A stretch of DNA of 64,000 nucleotides, from assembly GCF_017814975.1 (NCBI RefSeq), contig NZ_JAGIQA010000030.1, positions 37,196-101,195 of the forward strand. Reading direction: 5' to 3'. A program made the translations under genes and the position numbers. The notes beneath the pieces are model-generated. The model made no database searches and was not told the origin of the DNA. It saw only the letters and a program-made list of their open reading frames with translations. The stretch is from Cupriavidus consociatus (lineage in GTDB: Bacteria; Pseudomonadota; Gammaproteobacteria; Burkholderiales; Burkholderiaceae). Below, in pieces: positions 55,578 to 63,800 of this stretch (positions are counted from its first letter, which is position 1; the number at the start of each line of letters is the position of its first letter).

Positions 55578-56897
55578 ATGACGACCACCCCCACGACTGA
55601 GTCCACCACCCGTGCCATCCGCGGCCGCGTGCTGCATTTCCTGCGCGACCCGCAATTCCATGAGGATGCGTACCAGTATTGGGACGACGGGGTACTGATC
55701 GTCACCGACGGCCGCATTGCCGCCGCCGGCGAGTATGTGAAGCTGGCAGACCGCATCCCGGCCGGCGCCGAGATCGTCGACCACCGCGGCAAGCTGATCG
55801 TGCCGGGCTTTATCGACACCCACGTGCACTACCCGCAGACCGACATGATCGCGTCGCCGTCGCCGGGCCTGCTGCACTGGCTCGACACCTACACCTTCCC
55901 GGAAGAGCGCCGCTTCGCCGATGCCGACTACGCCCGCGGCGTGGCCGGTTTCTTCACCGAAGAACTGCTGCGCAACGGCACCACCAGCGCGGTGGTCTGG
56001 AGCACGGTGCACAAGGCCTCGGCCGACGCGCTCTTCGCCGAAAGCGAGGCACGCAACCTGCGCATGGTCACCGGCAAGGTGATGATGGACCGCAACTGCC
56101 CTGAATTCCTGCGCGATACCGCCGAGACCGGCGCGAAGGACTCGGCCGACCTGCTGTCGCGCTGGCATAACAAGGGCCGCCTGTCGTACGCCATCACGCC
56201 GCGCTTCGCCCCGACCTCGACCGAAGCGCAGCTGGCCGCCTGCGGCGAACTGGCGCGCGCCTACCCCGACGCATTCATCCAGACCCACGTGGCCGAGAAC
56301 CGCGATGAGGTCAAATGGGTCGCCGAGCTGTTCCCGGACGCGCGCAGCTACCTGGACGTCTACGACCGCTACGGCCTGCTGCGCCCCGGCGCGATGTACG
56401 GCCACGCCATCTACCTGGACCAGGACGACCGCCGCCGGCTGGCCGACAGCGGCGCCGCGGTGGCGCACTGCCCCACTTCCAACCTGTTCCTGGGCAGCGG
56501 CTTCTACGACTTCCACCAGTCCGACGCCAACCGCCTGAAGGTGACGCTGGCCACCGACGTCGGCGGCGGCACCTCGTTCTCGATGTTCCGCACCATGAAT
56601 GCCGCGCACAAGGTCGCGCGCATGGGCGGCTACTACCTGACCGCGCTGCGCATGTTCTACCTGGCCACCCGCGCCGCCGCCGAGGCGCTGGGCTGGACCG
56701 GCCGCGTCGGCAGCTTCGGCGAGGGCTGCGAGGCCGACTTCATCGTGCTCGATCCCAAGGCCACGCCGCTGATCGCCCGCCGCAGCAACCGCTCGGAAAC
56801 GCTGGAAGAAGAACTGTTCGCCTTTGCCATGCTGGGCGACGACCGCGTGATCGACAGCGTCTACATCATGGGCGAGCCGGCGCGCGCTACCGCCTGA
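55578..56897 (+). CDS. guaD: Guanine deaminase
   Basis: 439 residues of the amidohydrolase superfamily. Metal ligands are in PGFIDTHVHYPQTDMIAS (about 80) and the later His/Asp positions. The TFPEERRFADADYARGVAGF segment is typical of guanine deaminases. It converts guanine to xanthine, the XDH substrate. It lies 65 bp after the adenine deaminase gene in the purine catabolic array. Confidence 0.95.
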   Translation: MTTTPTTESTTRAIRGRVLHFLRDPQFHEDAYQYWDDGVLIVTDGRIAAAGEYVKLADRIPAGAEIVDHRGKLIVPGFIDTHVHYPQTDMIASPSPGLLHWLDTYTFPEERRFADADYARGVAGFFTEELLRNGTTSAVVWSTVHKASADALFAESEARNLRMVTGKVMMDRNCPEFLRDTAETGAKDSADLLSRWHNKGRLSYAITPRFAPTSTEAQLAACGELARAYPDAFIQTHVAENRDEVKWVAELFPDARSYLDVYDRYGLLRPGAMYGHAIYLDQDDRRRLADSGAAVAHCPTSNLFLGSGFYDFHQSDANRLKVTLATDVGGGTSFSMFRTMNAAHKVARMGGYYLTALRMFYLATRAAAEALGWTGRVGSFGEGCEADFIVLDPKATPLIARRSNRSETLEEELFAFAMLGDDRVIDSVYIMGEPARATA

Positions 56898-56932
56898 TCC
56901 GTCACATCCGGCACTCCTGTCCGGCGACCACG

Positions 56933-56962
56933 GCGCCCGCCCTTCGCGGCGGGCGCGCTTTT
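56933..56962 (+). terminator. Terminator after guaD
   Basis: GCGCCCGCC (56933-56941), a 6-nt loop and GGCGGGCGC (56948-56956) form a perfect stem, followed by GCTTTT. It marks the end of the xdh-guaD unit. The remaining bases up to the desaturase gene show no other gene. Confidence 0.85.
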
Positions 56963-57101
56963 ACCGCTTAGCGCGTCCCCCCGGATTGACGCCCGTCAAG
57001 AACTCCACCGGCAAAGCCTTCTAACCTTGCGGTTTCGCCATGGCCGGCATGCGTCGGCCGCATGGCAGACACCATTCGACCGCAAACCCAGAAGGTTCCG
57101 C

Positions 57102-58262
57102 ATGACCGCAATCCCATCCACGCCCTCAGCGCATCCCGAGCATGCCGCGCATGCCCGGCAGTCCGCCAAGCCGGGGCGGCTGCCGCTGCCCGAGCCGGTC
57201 GCCCCGGACGCGCCATTCCCGTCGCGCAAGGTCATCCGCAGCTGGCTGATCCCGCTGGGCGAGCGCAGCACGCCGCGCGCGCTGGCGCTGTTCGCCTTCG
57301 ACTACCTGCTGTTCGCCGCCGTGCTGGCCGGCGTGGTGCTGGCCCCGCACTGGGCCGCCAAGCTGGCGCTGGGCGTGCTGGCCGGCCTGGTGATCGCGCG
57401 CCTGTTCATCATCGGCCACGATGCCTGCCACCAGAGCCTGACACCGCGCCGCGGCCTGAACAAATGGCTGGGCCGGCTGAGCTTCCTGCCGTCGCTGACG
57501 CCGTACAGCCTGTGGGAAGTCGGCCATAACGTGGTCCACCACGGCTATACCAACCTGAAAGGCTTCGACTTCGTCTGGGCGCCCTACTCGCTGGAAGAAT
57601 TCAACGCGCTGCCGCGCTGGCGCCGTGCGATGGAGCGCATCTACCGCACCGGCTTTGGCCCGGGCCTGTATTACCTGGTCGAGATCTGGTGGAGCAAGCT
57701 GTTCTTTCCCAGCAAGCAGCAGATGGCCTCACGCCGCCCGGTGTTCGTGCGCGATTGCCTGCTGGTGGCGGCCTTCGGCGCAGCCTGGATCGGCGGGCTG
57801 GTGGCGCTGGCCTTTGCTACGGGCCAGTCGGCCTGGATGCTGGTCGGCGCCGGTTTCGTGCTGCCCTTCCTGGTGTGGAACGTGACCGTGGGTTTCGTGC
57901 TGTACGTGCACCATACCCATGCCAGCGTGGCGTGGTACGACACCAAGACCATGTGGGCCAAGGCGCAGCCGTTTGTCTCGACCACCGTGCACCTGCGCTT
58001 CCGCCATGGCATCGGCTCCGCGCTGCACCACATCATGGAGCACACCGCGCACCACGTCGACATGAGCGTGCCGCTGTATCGCCTCAAGCGCGCGCAGGCG
58101 CTTCTGGAGCACGCGCTGCCTGGCCGCATCATCATCGAGAACTTCTCCTGGCGCTGGTATTTCGATACGGCGCGCCGCTGCAAGCTGTATGACTTCAAGG
58201 CGCTGTGCTGGACCGATTTCCGCGGCCGCCAGACCAGCGAGAACGCGCCGGTGCCGGCCTGA
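57102..58262 (+). CDS. Fatty acid desaturase
   Basis: 386 residues from MTAIPSTPSAHPEH. Three histidine clusters of membrane di-iron desaturases are visible: GHDACHQSL (about 130), EVGHNVVHHGYTN (about 160) and LHHIMEHTAHHVDMSVPLY (about 310). Two pairs of transmembrane helices flank them. It introduces a double bond in an acyl chain, and the position is not readable. The frame extends to 57027 but lacks a better start. It interrupts the purine genes and is not obviously related. Confidence 0.92.
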   Translation: MTAIPSTPSAHPEHAAHARQSAKPGRLPLPEPVAPDAPFPSRKVIRSWLIPLGERSTPRALALFAFDYLLFAAVLAGVVLAPHWAAKLALGVLAGLVIARLFIIGHDACHQSLTPRRGLNKWLGRLSFLPSLTPYSLWEVGHNVVHHGYTNLKGFDFVWAPYSLEEFNALPRWRRAMERIYRTGFGPGLYYLVEIWWSKLFFPSKQQMASRRPVFVRDCLLVAAFGAAWIGGLVALAFATGQSAWMLVGAGFVLPFLVWNVTVGFVLYVHHTHASVAWYDTKTMWAKAQPFVSTTVHLRFRHGIGSALHHIMEHTAHHVDMSVPLYRLKRAQALLEHALPGRIIIENFSWRWYFDTARRCKLYDFKALCWTDFRGRQTSENAPVPA

Positions 58263-58289
58263 TCACTGTGCCGACCTCGGCGGCTGCGG

Positions 58290-58319
58290 TGGACGATCCA
58301 GCGCCGCCGCGGGTATAAT
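58290..58319 (+). promoter_or_regulatory. Promoter of the Mn-riboswitch transcript
   Basis: TGGACG (58290-58295) and a perfect TATAAT (58314-58319) are 18 nt apart. Transcription would start near 58326, just before the conserved GGGGAGTAGC of the riboswitch. Confidence 0.7.
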
Positions 58320-58325
58320 CGCCGC

Positions 58326-58545
58326 TTCCATTGGGGAGTAGCCGCCCTGCTCTCACCGCGCCGCGCAATGCGGACTTCGGGGGACAGGGGCGTACGTCAA
58401 CAGACTTGACCGCTTGCGGTTATGGCGTGCGCAGCTCCGGACCCGCCTGGCCAGACTGGCCCAGGCAGCGTCCATGCCTGGCGAGACCGATGACCATACC
58501 TTTCTGGCCGGGCCGGGAAAGGTGTGCGTCATTGGCATCTCGCGA
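58326..58545 (+). ncRNA. yybP-ykoY manganese riboswitch
   Basis: The leader has the conserved GGGGAGTAGCC (58333) and the CGTCAACAG element (58395). A long nested stem follows: GCGAGA (58481) pairs with TCTCGC (58538), ATGAC (58490) with GTCAT (58528) and ACCTTT (58498) with AAAGGT (58518). This matches the yybP-ykoY family, which senses Mn2+ and turns on exporters. The downstream gene is a manganese-exporter family member, supporting the call. Exact ends are estimated. Confidence 0.8.
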
Positions 58546-58577
58546 TGCATTGCGGCCCGGTTATTCCACATAACAAC

Positions 58578-59153
58578 ATGGAAGCCTTCCTCGTCTCCAC
58601 AGGCATCGTCGCCCTTGCTGAAATGGGCGACAAGACGCAGTTGCTGTCGCTGGTTCTGGCGGCACGCTATCGCAAACCCCTTCCCATCATCCTTGGCATC
58701 CTGATCGCCACCCTGGTCAACCACGGCTTTGCCGGCGCACTTGGCGGATGGATCACGCATGTGGTCGGAGAAAACCTGCTGCGCTGGATCCTGGGCCTGG
58801 GCTTTATCGCGATGGGCGCATGGATGCTGATTCCCGACAAGCTCGACGATGCCGAGCAGGCCAGGCCGGCAAAGGGCGCAATCGGCGTGCTCGGCACCAC
58901 CATCGTGGCCTTCTTCTTCGCCGAAATGGGCGACAAGACGCAGATCGCCACGGTGGCGCTGGCGGCGCGCTTCAGCGACGCGGTGGTCGCGGTGGTGGCC
59001 GGCACGACCTTCGGCATGATGATCGCCAATGCACCGGCCGTGCTGCTGGGCGACAAGTTTGCCAACAAGATGCCGATCGGGCTGGTGCATAAGATTGCTG
59101 CGGCAATCTTCGTGGCGCTTGGCGTGCTGGCGCTGATGAATATCGGTGGGTGA
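58578..59153 (+). CDS. mneA: TMEM165/GDT1 family manganese exporter
   Basis: 191 residues from MEAFLVSTGIVALAEMGDKT. Two homologous halves each carry E-x-GDKTQ (residue about 15 and 120), the cation-binding signature of the UPF0016/GDT1 family. Six hydrophobic segments are seen. Bacterial members such as MneA export Mn2+. The frame is open to 58524, but that start lies inside the riboswitch hairpin. Control by the Mn riboswitch fits the role. Symbol is by family. Confidence 0.88.
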   Translation: MEAFLVSTGIVALAEMGDKTQLLSLVLAARYRKPLPIILGILIATLVNHGFAGALGGWITHVVGENLLRWILGLGFIAMGAWMLIPDKLDDAEQARPAKGAIGVLGTTIVAFFFAEMGDKTQIATVALAARFSDAVVAVVAGTTFGMMIANAPAVLLGDKFANKMPIGLVHKIAAAIFVALGVLALMNIGG

Positions 59154-59260
59154 CTATGCGTTTTTAGTCGCTGCTGGTGATATGACGTGCAGTTGGCTGT
59201 TGAAGCTGCGTTGTTGCCATTGGTGACATGCTGTCGGCACCGTCAAGTGTCGTAGCCTGC

Positions 59261-59287
59261 AAAAAAAACGGGACCCAAAGGCCCCGT
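59261..59287 (-). terminator. Terminator for puuD
   Basis: ACGGG (59268-59272) and CCCGT (59283-59287) form a short stem with a purine-rich loop. On the minus strand TTTTTTTT follows (59261-59268). A perfect 9-bp inverted repeat, GGGCCGGCT (59369) with AGCCGGCCC (59385), lies between it and the puuD stop and may help. The 266-bp region to the Mn exporter contains no other gene I can see. Confidence 0.75.
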
Positions 59288-59419
59288 CCAAACCCTCGCC
59301 GGTCCGGTACTAACGGATGCCAACAGCACACCCCTCCAGACCGTCGATCACCGATGCTCGGATTTCGCGGGCCGGCTCATCAAAAGCCGGCCCCAATACT
59401 TTTCAGCTCATGCCACCAA

Positions 59420-60625
59420 TCAGTTGGTGGTCTTGGCACCGCCTTCGAACCACTGCCCCAGCAGCGCGCGTTCGTCGTCGGTAATCTGCGTCACGTTGCC
59501 CAGCGGCATCGCCTTCTGCTGCACCGCCTGCTGGTAGATCAGCTGGGCGTGGGCCTTGATGTCTTCCGGCGTCTCGAGCTTGATGCCCTTGGCCGCGGTC
59601 GGCATCATCTTCGGCTGCTCGGCATGGCACTGCACGCAGCGTGCATTCATCACTTCCTGGACCTTGGCGAAGCTGACGGACGCAGCGGCTGCCTCGCCAC
59701 CCTTGGCCACCGCCGGCCGCGGTTGCGGCGCGATCATCACTGCCACCACGCCCAGCGCGGCAACGCCCGCAGCCGGCCACAGCACGTTGATCTTGCCCTT
59801 GTGCTTCAGGATGAAGAACTGGCGGATCAGCACGCCCGACAGCATGATCAGGATCAGCACCACCCAGTTGTACTTGGACGCGTACGTCATGCTGTAGTGG
59901 TTCGACAGCATCGCGAACAGCACCGGCAGCGTGAAGTAGGTGTTGTGCACGCTGCGCTGCTTGCCGCGCTTGCCGTGGATCGGATCCACCGGCTGGCCGG
60001 CCTTCAGTGCCGCCACCACCTTGCGCTGGCCCGGGATGATCCACGCCAGCACGTTTGCGCTCATGATCGTCGCGACCATCGCGCCGGTCAGCAGGAACGC
60101 CGCACGGCCGGAGAAGACATGGCATGCGACGTAAGCGGCTGCCGCGATGTAGATCGCCACCAGGATGCCGACCAGGCGGTCATTCTTGTTGAACAGGCGG
60201 CAGATGCTGTCATAGACGATCCAGCCGATCAGCAGGTACGACACCGCGAAGCCGACCGCCGCGCCAGGCGACATGTCGAACACATTCTTGTCGATCAGGA
60301 ACGTGCTGGCGTTGAACAGGTACAGCACCACCAGCAACGCGAAGCCGCTCATCCAGGTCGAGTACGACTCCCAGTAGAACCAGTGCAGGTTCTCCGGCAA
60401 CTGCCTGGGCGCGGTCAGGTACTTCTGCGGGTTGTAGAAGCCGCCGCCGTGCACTGCCCACAACTCGCCGTCGACGCCCTTTTCCTTCAGGTCGGGCGCG
60501 GTGGGCTTGGTCAGGCTGTTGTCCAGCCACACGAAATAGAACGAAGAGCCGATCCATGCGATGGCGGTGATGACGTGCACCCACCGCAGCAGCATATTGG
60601 CCCAGTCGAGGATATAGCCTTCCAT
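59420..60625 (-). CDS. puuD: Membrane urate hydroxylase with cytochrome c domain
   Basis: 401 residues. About eight transmembrane helices (1-300) precede a C-terminal cytochrome c domain with the heme motif CVQCH in MNARCVQCHAEQPKM (about 330). This architecture defines PuuD, which oxidises urate to 5-hydroxyisourate and passes electrons to the respiratory chain rather than to O2 as soluble uricase does. The gene follows uraH by 31 bp in one operon. Confidence 0.93.
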   Translation of the reverse strand: MEGYILDWANMLLRWVHVITAIAWIGSSFYFVWLDNSLTKPTAPDLKEKGVDGELWAVHGGGFYNPQKYLTAPRQLPENLHWFYWESYSTWMSGFALLVVLYLFNASTFLIDKNVFDMSPGAAVGFAVSYLLIGWIVYDSICRLFNKNDRLVGILVAIYIAAAAYVACHVFSGRAAFLLTGAMVATIMSANVLAWIIPGQRKVVAALKAGQPVDPIHGKRGKQRSVHNTYFTLPVLFAMLSNHYSMTYASKYNWVVLILIMLSGVLIRQFFILKHKGKINVLWPAAGVAALGVVAVMIAPQPRPAVAKGGEAAAASVSFAKVQEVMNARCVQCHAEQPKMMPTAAKGIKLETPEDIKAHAQLIYQQAVQQKAMPLGNVTQITDDERALLGQWFEGGAKTTN

Positions 60626-60656
60626 GTCTTGTCTCCTGTTTCCCTATGCCACCGCG

Positions 60657-61010
60657 TCAGCTGCCGCGGTAGGTCGAGTACGACCAGGGCGAAACCAGGA
60701 GCGGTACGTGGTAGTGCGCGTTGACATCGGCAATGCCAAAGCGCAGGGGAACCACGTCCAGGAAAGCCGGCTCGGGCAGCTTCGTACCCTGTGCGCGGAA
60801 ATAGTCGCCCGCGGCGAACTCCAGTTCGTACACGCCGGCGGCAACGTCGGCGCCTTCCAGCAGCGGCTGGTCGCAGCGGCCGTCGTGGTTGGTGACCACG
60901 GTCTTCAGCGTTTCGCGACGATTGTCGACAATTCTATGGAGAGTAATCGACATCCCTTGTCCGGGCGTGCCGGCAGCGGTGTCAAGAACGTGGGTGGTCA
61001 AGCGTCCCAT
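60657..61010 (-). CDS. uraH: 5-hydroxyisourate hydrolase
   Basis: 117 residues, a transthyretin-like enzyme. The N-terminal LTTHVLDTAAGTPGQGM with its catalytic His, HYHVPLLVSPWSYSTYRGS ending in the diagnostic YRGS, and the RFGI loop are present. It hydrolyses 5-hydroxyisourate to OHCU, the step after PuuD. A 12-bp palindrome lies inside its 5' coding part (60921-60932). Confidence 0.96.
   Translation of the reverse strand: MGRLTTHVLDTAAGTPGQGMSITLHRIVDNRRETLKTVVTNHDGRCDQPLLEGADVAAGVYELEFAAGDYFRAQGTKLPEPAFLDVVPLRFGIADVNAHYHVPLLVSPWSYSTYRGS
60921..60932. promoter_or_regulatory. Palindrome ATTGTCGACAAT inside uraH
   Basis: A perfect 12-bp palindrome, matching the TTGTYRACAA pattern seen twice in the uraH-gntR intergenic region. 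It is 79-90 bp downstream of the uraH start codon. It may be a third binding site of the GntR regulator, with looping, or a roadblock. Confidence 0.5.
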
Positions 61011-61201
61011 CGTATTTGTCCTTTTGCGATTGGGTTGTGAGGGGCGCCGCTGCCTTCACTAGCACCATTTATGGGAATGGTGCCCGCTCGGTACGTCTGG
61101 TAACGCATCCCGGCGCTGGGTGGTGCGTGGCGACAATGCGCCTGCCCGACCCGCTTGGCAATTCAGGGATTTCCCTGAGTTGTCGAAAACCTGAGCTGGT
61201 T

Positions 61202-61243
61202 TTGTTGACAATATTGCAGCCTCAACCAAATAATTGTCAACAA
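61202..61243. promoter_or_regulatory. Two GntR operators over overlapping divergent promoters
   Basis: TTGTTGACAA (61202-61211) and TTGTCAACAA (61234-61243) lie 32 bp apart, centre to centre, about three helix turns. The first carries TTGACA (61205-61210), which with AATAAT (61229-61234; spacer 18) forms a strong promoter for the GntR gene. The second gives TTGACA on the minus strand (61235-61240), with TGCAAT (61213-61218) 16 nt away as a possible -10 for uraH-puuD. Binding would block both. Confidence 0.75.
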
Positions 61244-61302
61244 TTTTCGGATCACCAGACCCTGATACAGGGGATAACGGGGGTCCGGATCGACCTGATT
61301 GC

Positions 61303-62088
61303 ATGACTGCTGGTGCCAAGATGTCCAAGAGCCTGAAGCTGATTGCCGGTGCCACCGGCGTTTCCGATGCCGATCCGACCGGGTCCCTGCCCACCAGGCC
61401 GGACAAGCCCGCGCGCAAGGGCTCGGTCGAAGAGCGCATGTACCACGAGATCTACGACGCGATCATGGAGCATCGGCTGCCGCCGCGCACCAAGCTCACC
61501 GAGCATTCGCTTTGCGAGATCTATGCCACCGCGCGCCACACCGTGCGCAAGGTGCTGTCGCACCTGGCCGCCGACGGCATGGTCGACCTCGAACCCAACC
61601 GCGGCGCCTTTATCGCCAGCCCCTCCACCGACGAAGCGCACGACATGTTCGAGCTGCGCCAGATGCTGGAGCGCGCGGTGCTGGAAAAACTCGCCAGCAT
61701 GCCCGACGTGAAGACCGTGATCACGCCGCTGCGCAAGATGGTCGCCAGCGAGCGCCAGGCCTTCCTGACGCACGACCGCCCGAAATGGATCCGCCTGTCC
61801 GCCGAATTCCACACGGCGCTGGCGGAGCTGTCGGGCAACGCCCTGCTAGTCAACATGATGCGCCGGCTGGTGTCGCGCACCACGCTGATGATCGCCAGCG
61901 TAGAAGCCCCGGGCAACAACGCCTGCTCGTTCGACGAACACGAGGAAATCCTCGACGCACTGGAGCAGGGCGATGCCGCGCTGGCCCAGTCGCGCATGGC
62001 GCACCACCTCGGCGCCTGCGCCGACCGCGTGCAGCCGGATGAGCCGGGCAACTTCGATCTTCGCAGCGTACTAGGCCGCTCCACCTAG
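61303..62088 (+). CDS. GntR family regulator (FCD type) of purine catabolism
   Basis: 261 residues from MTAGAKMSKSLKL. MSKSLKL at 61321 is an alternative start. The N-terminal winged HTH (VEERMYHEIYDAIMEHRLPP, and HSLCEIYATARHTVRKVLSH) is followed by an all-helical FCD domain (about 125-245) with metal-binding His residues typical of FadR-type GntR proteins. It is divergent from uraH-puuD and upstream of an NCS2 permease. It probably represses these until urate or allantoin-type ligands appear (inference). Confidence 0.88.
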   Translation: MTAGAKMSKSLKLIAGATGVSDADPTGSLPTRPDKPARKGSVEERMYHEIYDAIMEHRLPPRTKLTEHSLCEIYATARHTVRKVLSHLAADGMVDLEPNRGAFIASPSTDEAHDMFELRQMLERAVLEKLASMPDVKTVITPLRKMVASERQAFLTHDRPKWIRLSAEFHTALAELSGNALLVNMMRRLVSRTTLMIASVEAPGNNACSFDEHEEILDALEQGDAALAQSRMAHHLGACADRVQPDEPGNFDLRSVLGRST

Positions 62089-62282
62089 CACGGTGTTCCC
62101 GCCACGCCCCCGCAAGAAGAAGGCCGAACGCCCGTCGTCCGCACCGCGCCCAGGCAGTGCAAACGAGAGCGCAGCGACGGCAGGCCGACAACAACCATAG
62201 CAAAGCCGGCAACACGCATTGCTGGCACAGAACTGGCACGGACGTGGCGTTCCCATCAAACCAAAGGAGAGGAGACGCACCA

Positions 62283-63689
62283 ATGAATTCCGCAAGCACC
62301 ACGGTCCCAACGGACCTCACCAACGAGCGTTTGCCTTCAGGGCGCCTGCTCGCGCTTGGTTTGCAGCATGTTCTGGTGATGTACGCCGGCACGGTTGCCG
62401 TACCGCTGATCGTCGGCGGCGCGCTCAAGCTGCCCAAGGACCAGCTGGCCTTCCTGATCAATGCCGACCTGTTCGCGGCCGGCCTGGCCACGCTGATCCA
62501 GGCCATCGGCTTCTGGAAATTCGGCATCCGCCTGCCGGTGATGATGGGTGTGACCTTTGCCTCGGTGGCGCCGATGATCGCCATCGGCACCGATCCCAAC
62601 GTCGGCCTGCTCGGCATCTACGGCGCGGTGATTGCGTCAGGGATCTTCGGCATCCTGATCTCGCCGATGATGGGGCGCATGCTCGGATTGTTTCCGCCGG
62701 TGGTGACCGGCACGGTGATCACCCTGATCGGCGTGTCGCTGATGCGCGTGGCCATCAACTGGTCGGCCGGCGGCCAGCCCACCACGCGCGCCGTCATCGA
62801 CGGCGTCGTCAAGGAAGTGCCCAACCTGGCCTATGGCGACCTGGCCAACCTTGGCATCGCCGGCCTGACGCTGGTCATCATCCTGCTGCTGACCAAATAC
62901 GGCCGCGGCCTGGTGGCCAACTGCGCGGTGCTGCTGGGCATCATCATCGGCACGCTGGTGGCGATGGCCATGGGCAAGGTGTCGTTCGAGGGCCTGGAAG
63001 ACGCCAGCTTCGTCGCCGTCATCACGCCGCTGCATTTCGGCATGCCCACCTTCGAGGTGACCGCGATCCTGTCGATGTGCATCGTCATGCTGATCACGCT
63101 GGTGGAATCGACCGGCATGTTCCTGGCGCTGTCGGATATCACCGGCAAGAAGCTGAGCAACGACGACCTGACCCGCGGCCTGCGCGCCGATGGCCTGGGC
63201 ACCGTGATCGGCGGCATCTTCAACACCTTCCCGTACACCTCGTTCTCGCAGAACGTGGGCCTGGTCACCGTGACCGGCGTGCGCTCGCGCTATGTGGCGG
63301 CAGCGGGTGGCCTGATCCTGATCGCCTTCGGCCTGTTCCCCAAGATGGCTCACGTGGTGGCCTCGGTGCCGCAGTTCGTGCTGGGCGGCGCCGGCATCGT
63401 GATGTTCGGCATGGTGGCCGCCACCGGTATCCGCATCCTGGGCTCGTGCGATTTCAACCGCAATCGCCACAATCTGTTCATCGTCGCCATCGCCATCGGC
63501 TTCGGCATGATCCCGACGCTGGCGCCGACTTTCTTCCAATATCTGCCGAAGTGGACTGACCCCTTTACCCATAGCGGCATCGTGCTCGGCACGATCGTGG
63601 CCGTAGCGCTGAACCTGTTCTACAACGGCATCCAGTCGCGCGAGGAAGCGATGCGCAACGCCGCCGCCAATTCGCACGGCACCGAATAA
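62283..63689 (+). CDS. NCS2 family purine permease (urate/xanthine)
   Basis: 468 residues from MNSASTTVPTDLTNERLPSG. Twelve or more membrane helices and the NCS2 signatures are visible: LALGLQHVLVMYAGTVAVPL at the start, the QNVGLVTVTGVRSRYVA segment after TFPYTSFS, and VVASVPQFVLGGAGIVMFGM. Members import uric acid, xanthine or uracil with protons. Location between the GntR gene and puuE points to urate or xanthine, likely a UacT-type transporter. Confidence 0.93.
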   Translation: MNSASTTVPTDLTNERLPSGRLLALGLQHVLVMYAGTVAVPLIVGGALKLPKDQLAFLINADLFAAGLATLIQAIGFWKFGIRLPVMMGVTFASVAPMIAIGTDPNVGLLGIYGAVIASGIFGILISPMMGRMLGLFPPVVTGTVITLIGVSLMRVAINWSAGGQPTTRAVIDGVVKEVPNLAYGDLANLGIAGLTLVIILLLTKYGRGLVANCAVLLGIIIGTLVAMAMGKVSFEGLEDASFVAVITPLHFGMPTFEVTAILSMCIVMLITLVESTGMFLALSDITGKKLSNDDLTRGLRADGLGTVIGGIFNTFPYTSFSQNVGLVTVTGVRSRYVAAAGGLILIAFGLFPKMAHVVASVPQFVLGGAGIVMFGMVAATGIRILGSCDFNRNRHNLFIVAIAIGFGMIPTLAPTFFQYLPKWTDPFTHSGIVLGTIVAVALNLFYNGIQSREEAMRNAAANSHGTE

Positions 63690-63800
63690 CGGTTATATCG
63701 AAGTATGCCGCCGGGCCAGTGACTGGCACGCGCATTGCACAGTCGACGGCGCTTGCGGGCGCCGCGGCCCGGACGGTTCCCCCTGAAGCAAGCAACGACC

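Noticed and set aside
58524..58577. Earlier ATG for the manganese exporter
   Set aside because: It lies inside the riboswitch stem and adds residues without family similarity.
59369..59393. Perfect 9-bp inverted repeat as the main puuD terminator
   Set aside because: It lacks a U-run on the puuD strand; the hairpin at 59268-59287 with eight Ts fits better. It may only assist.
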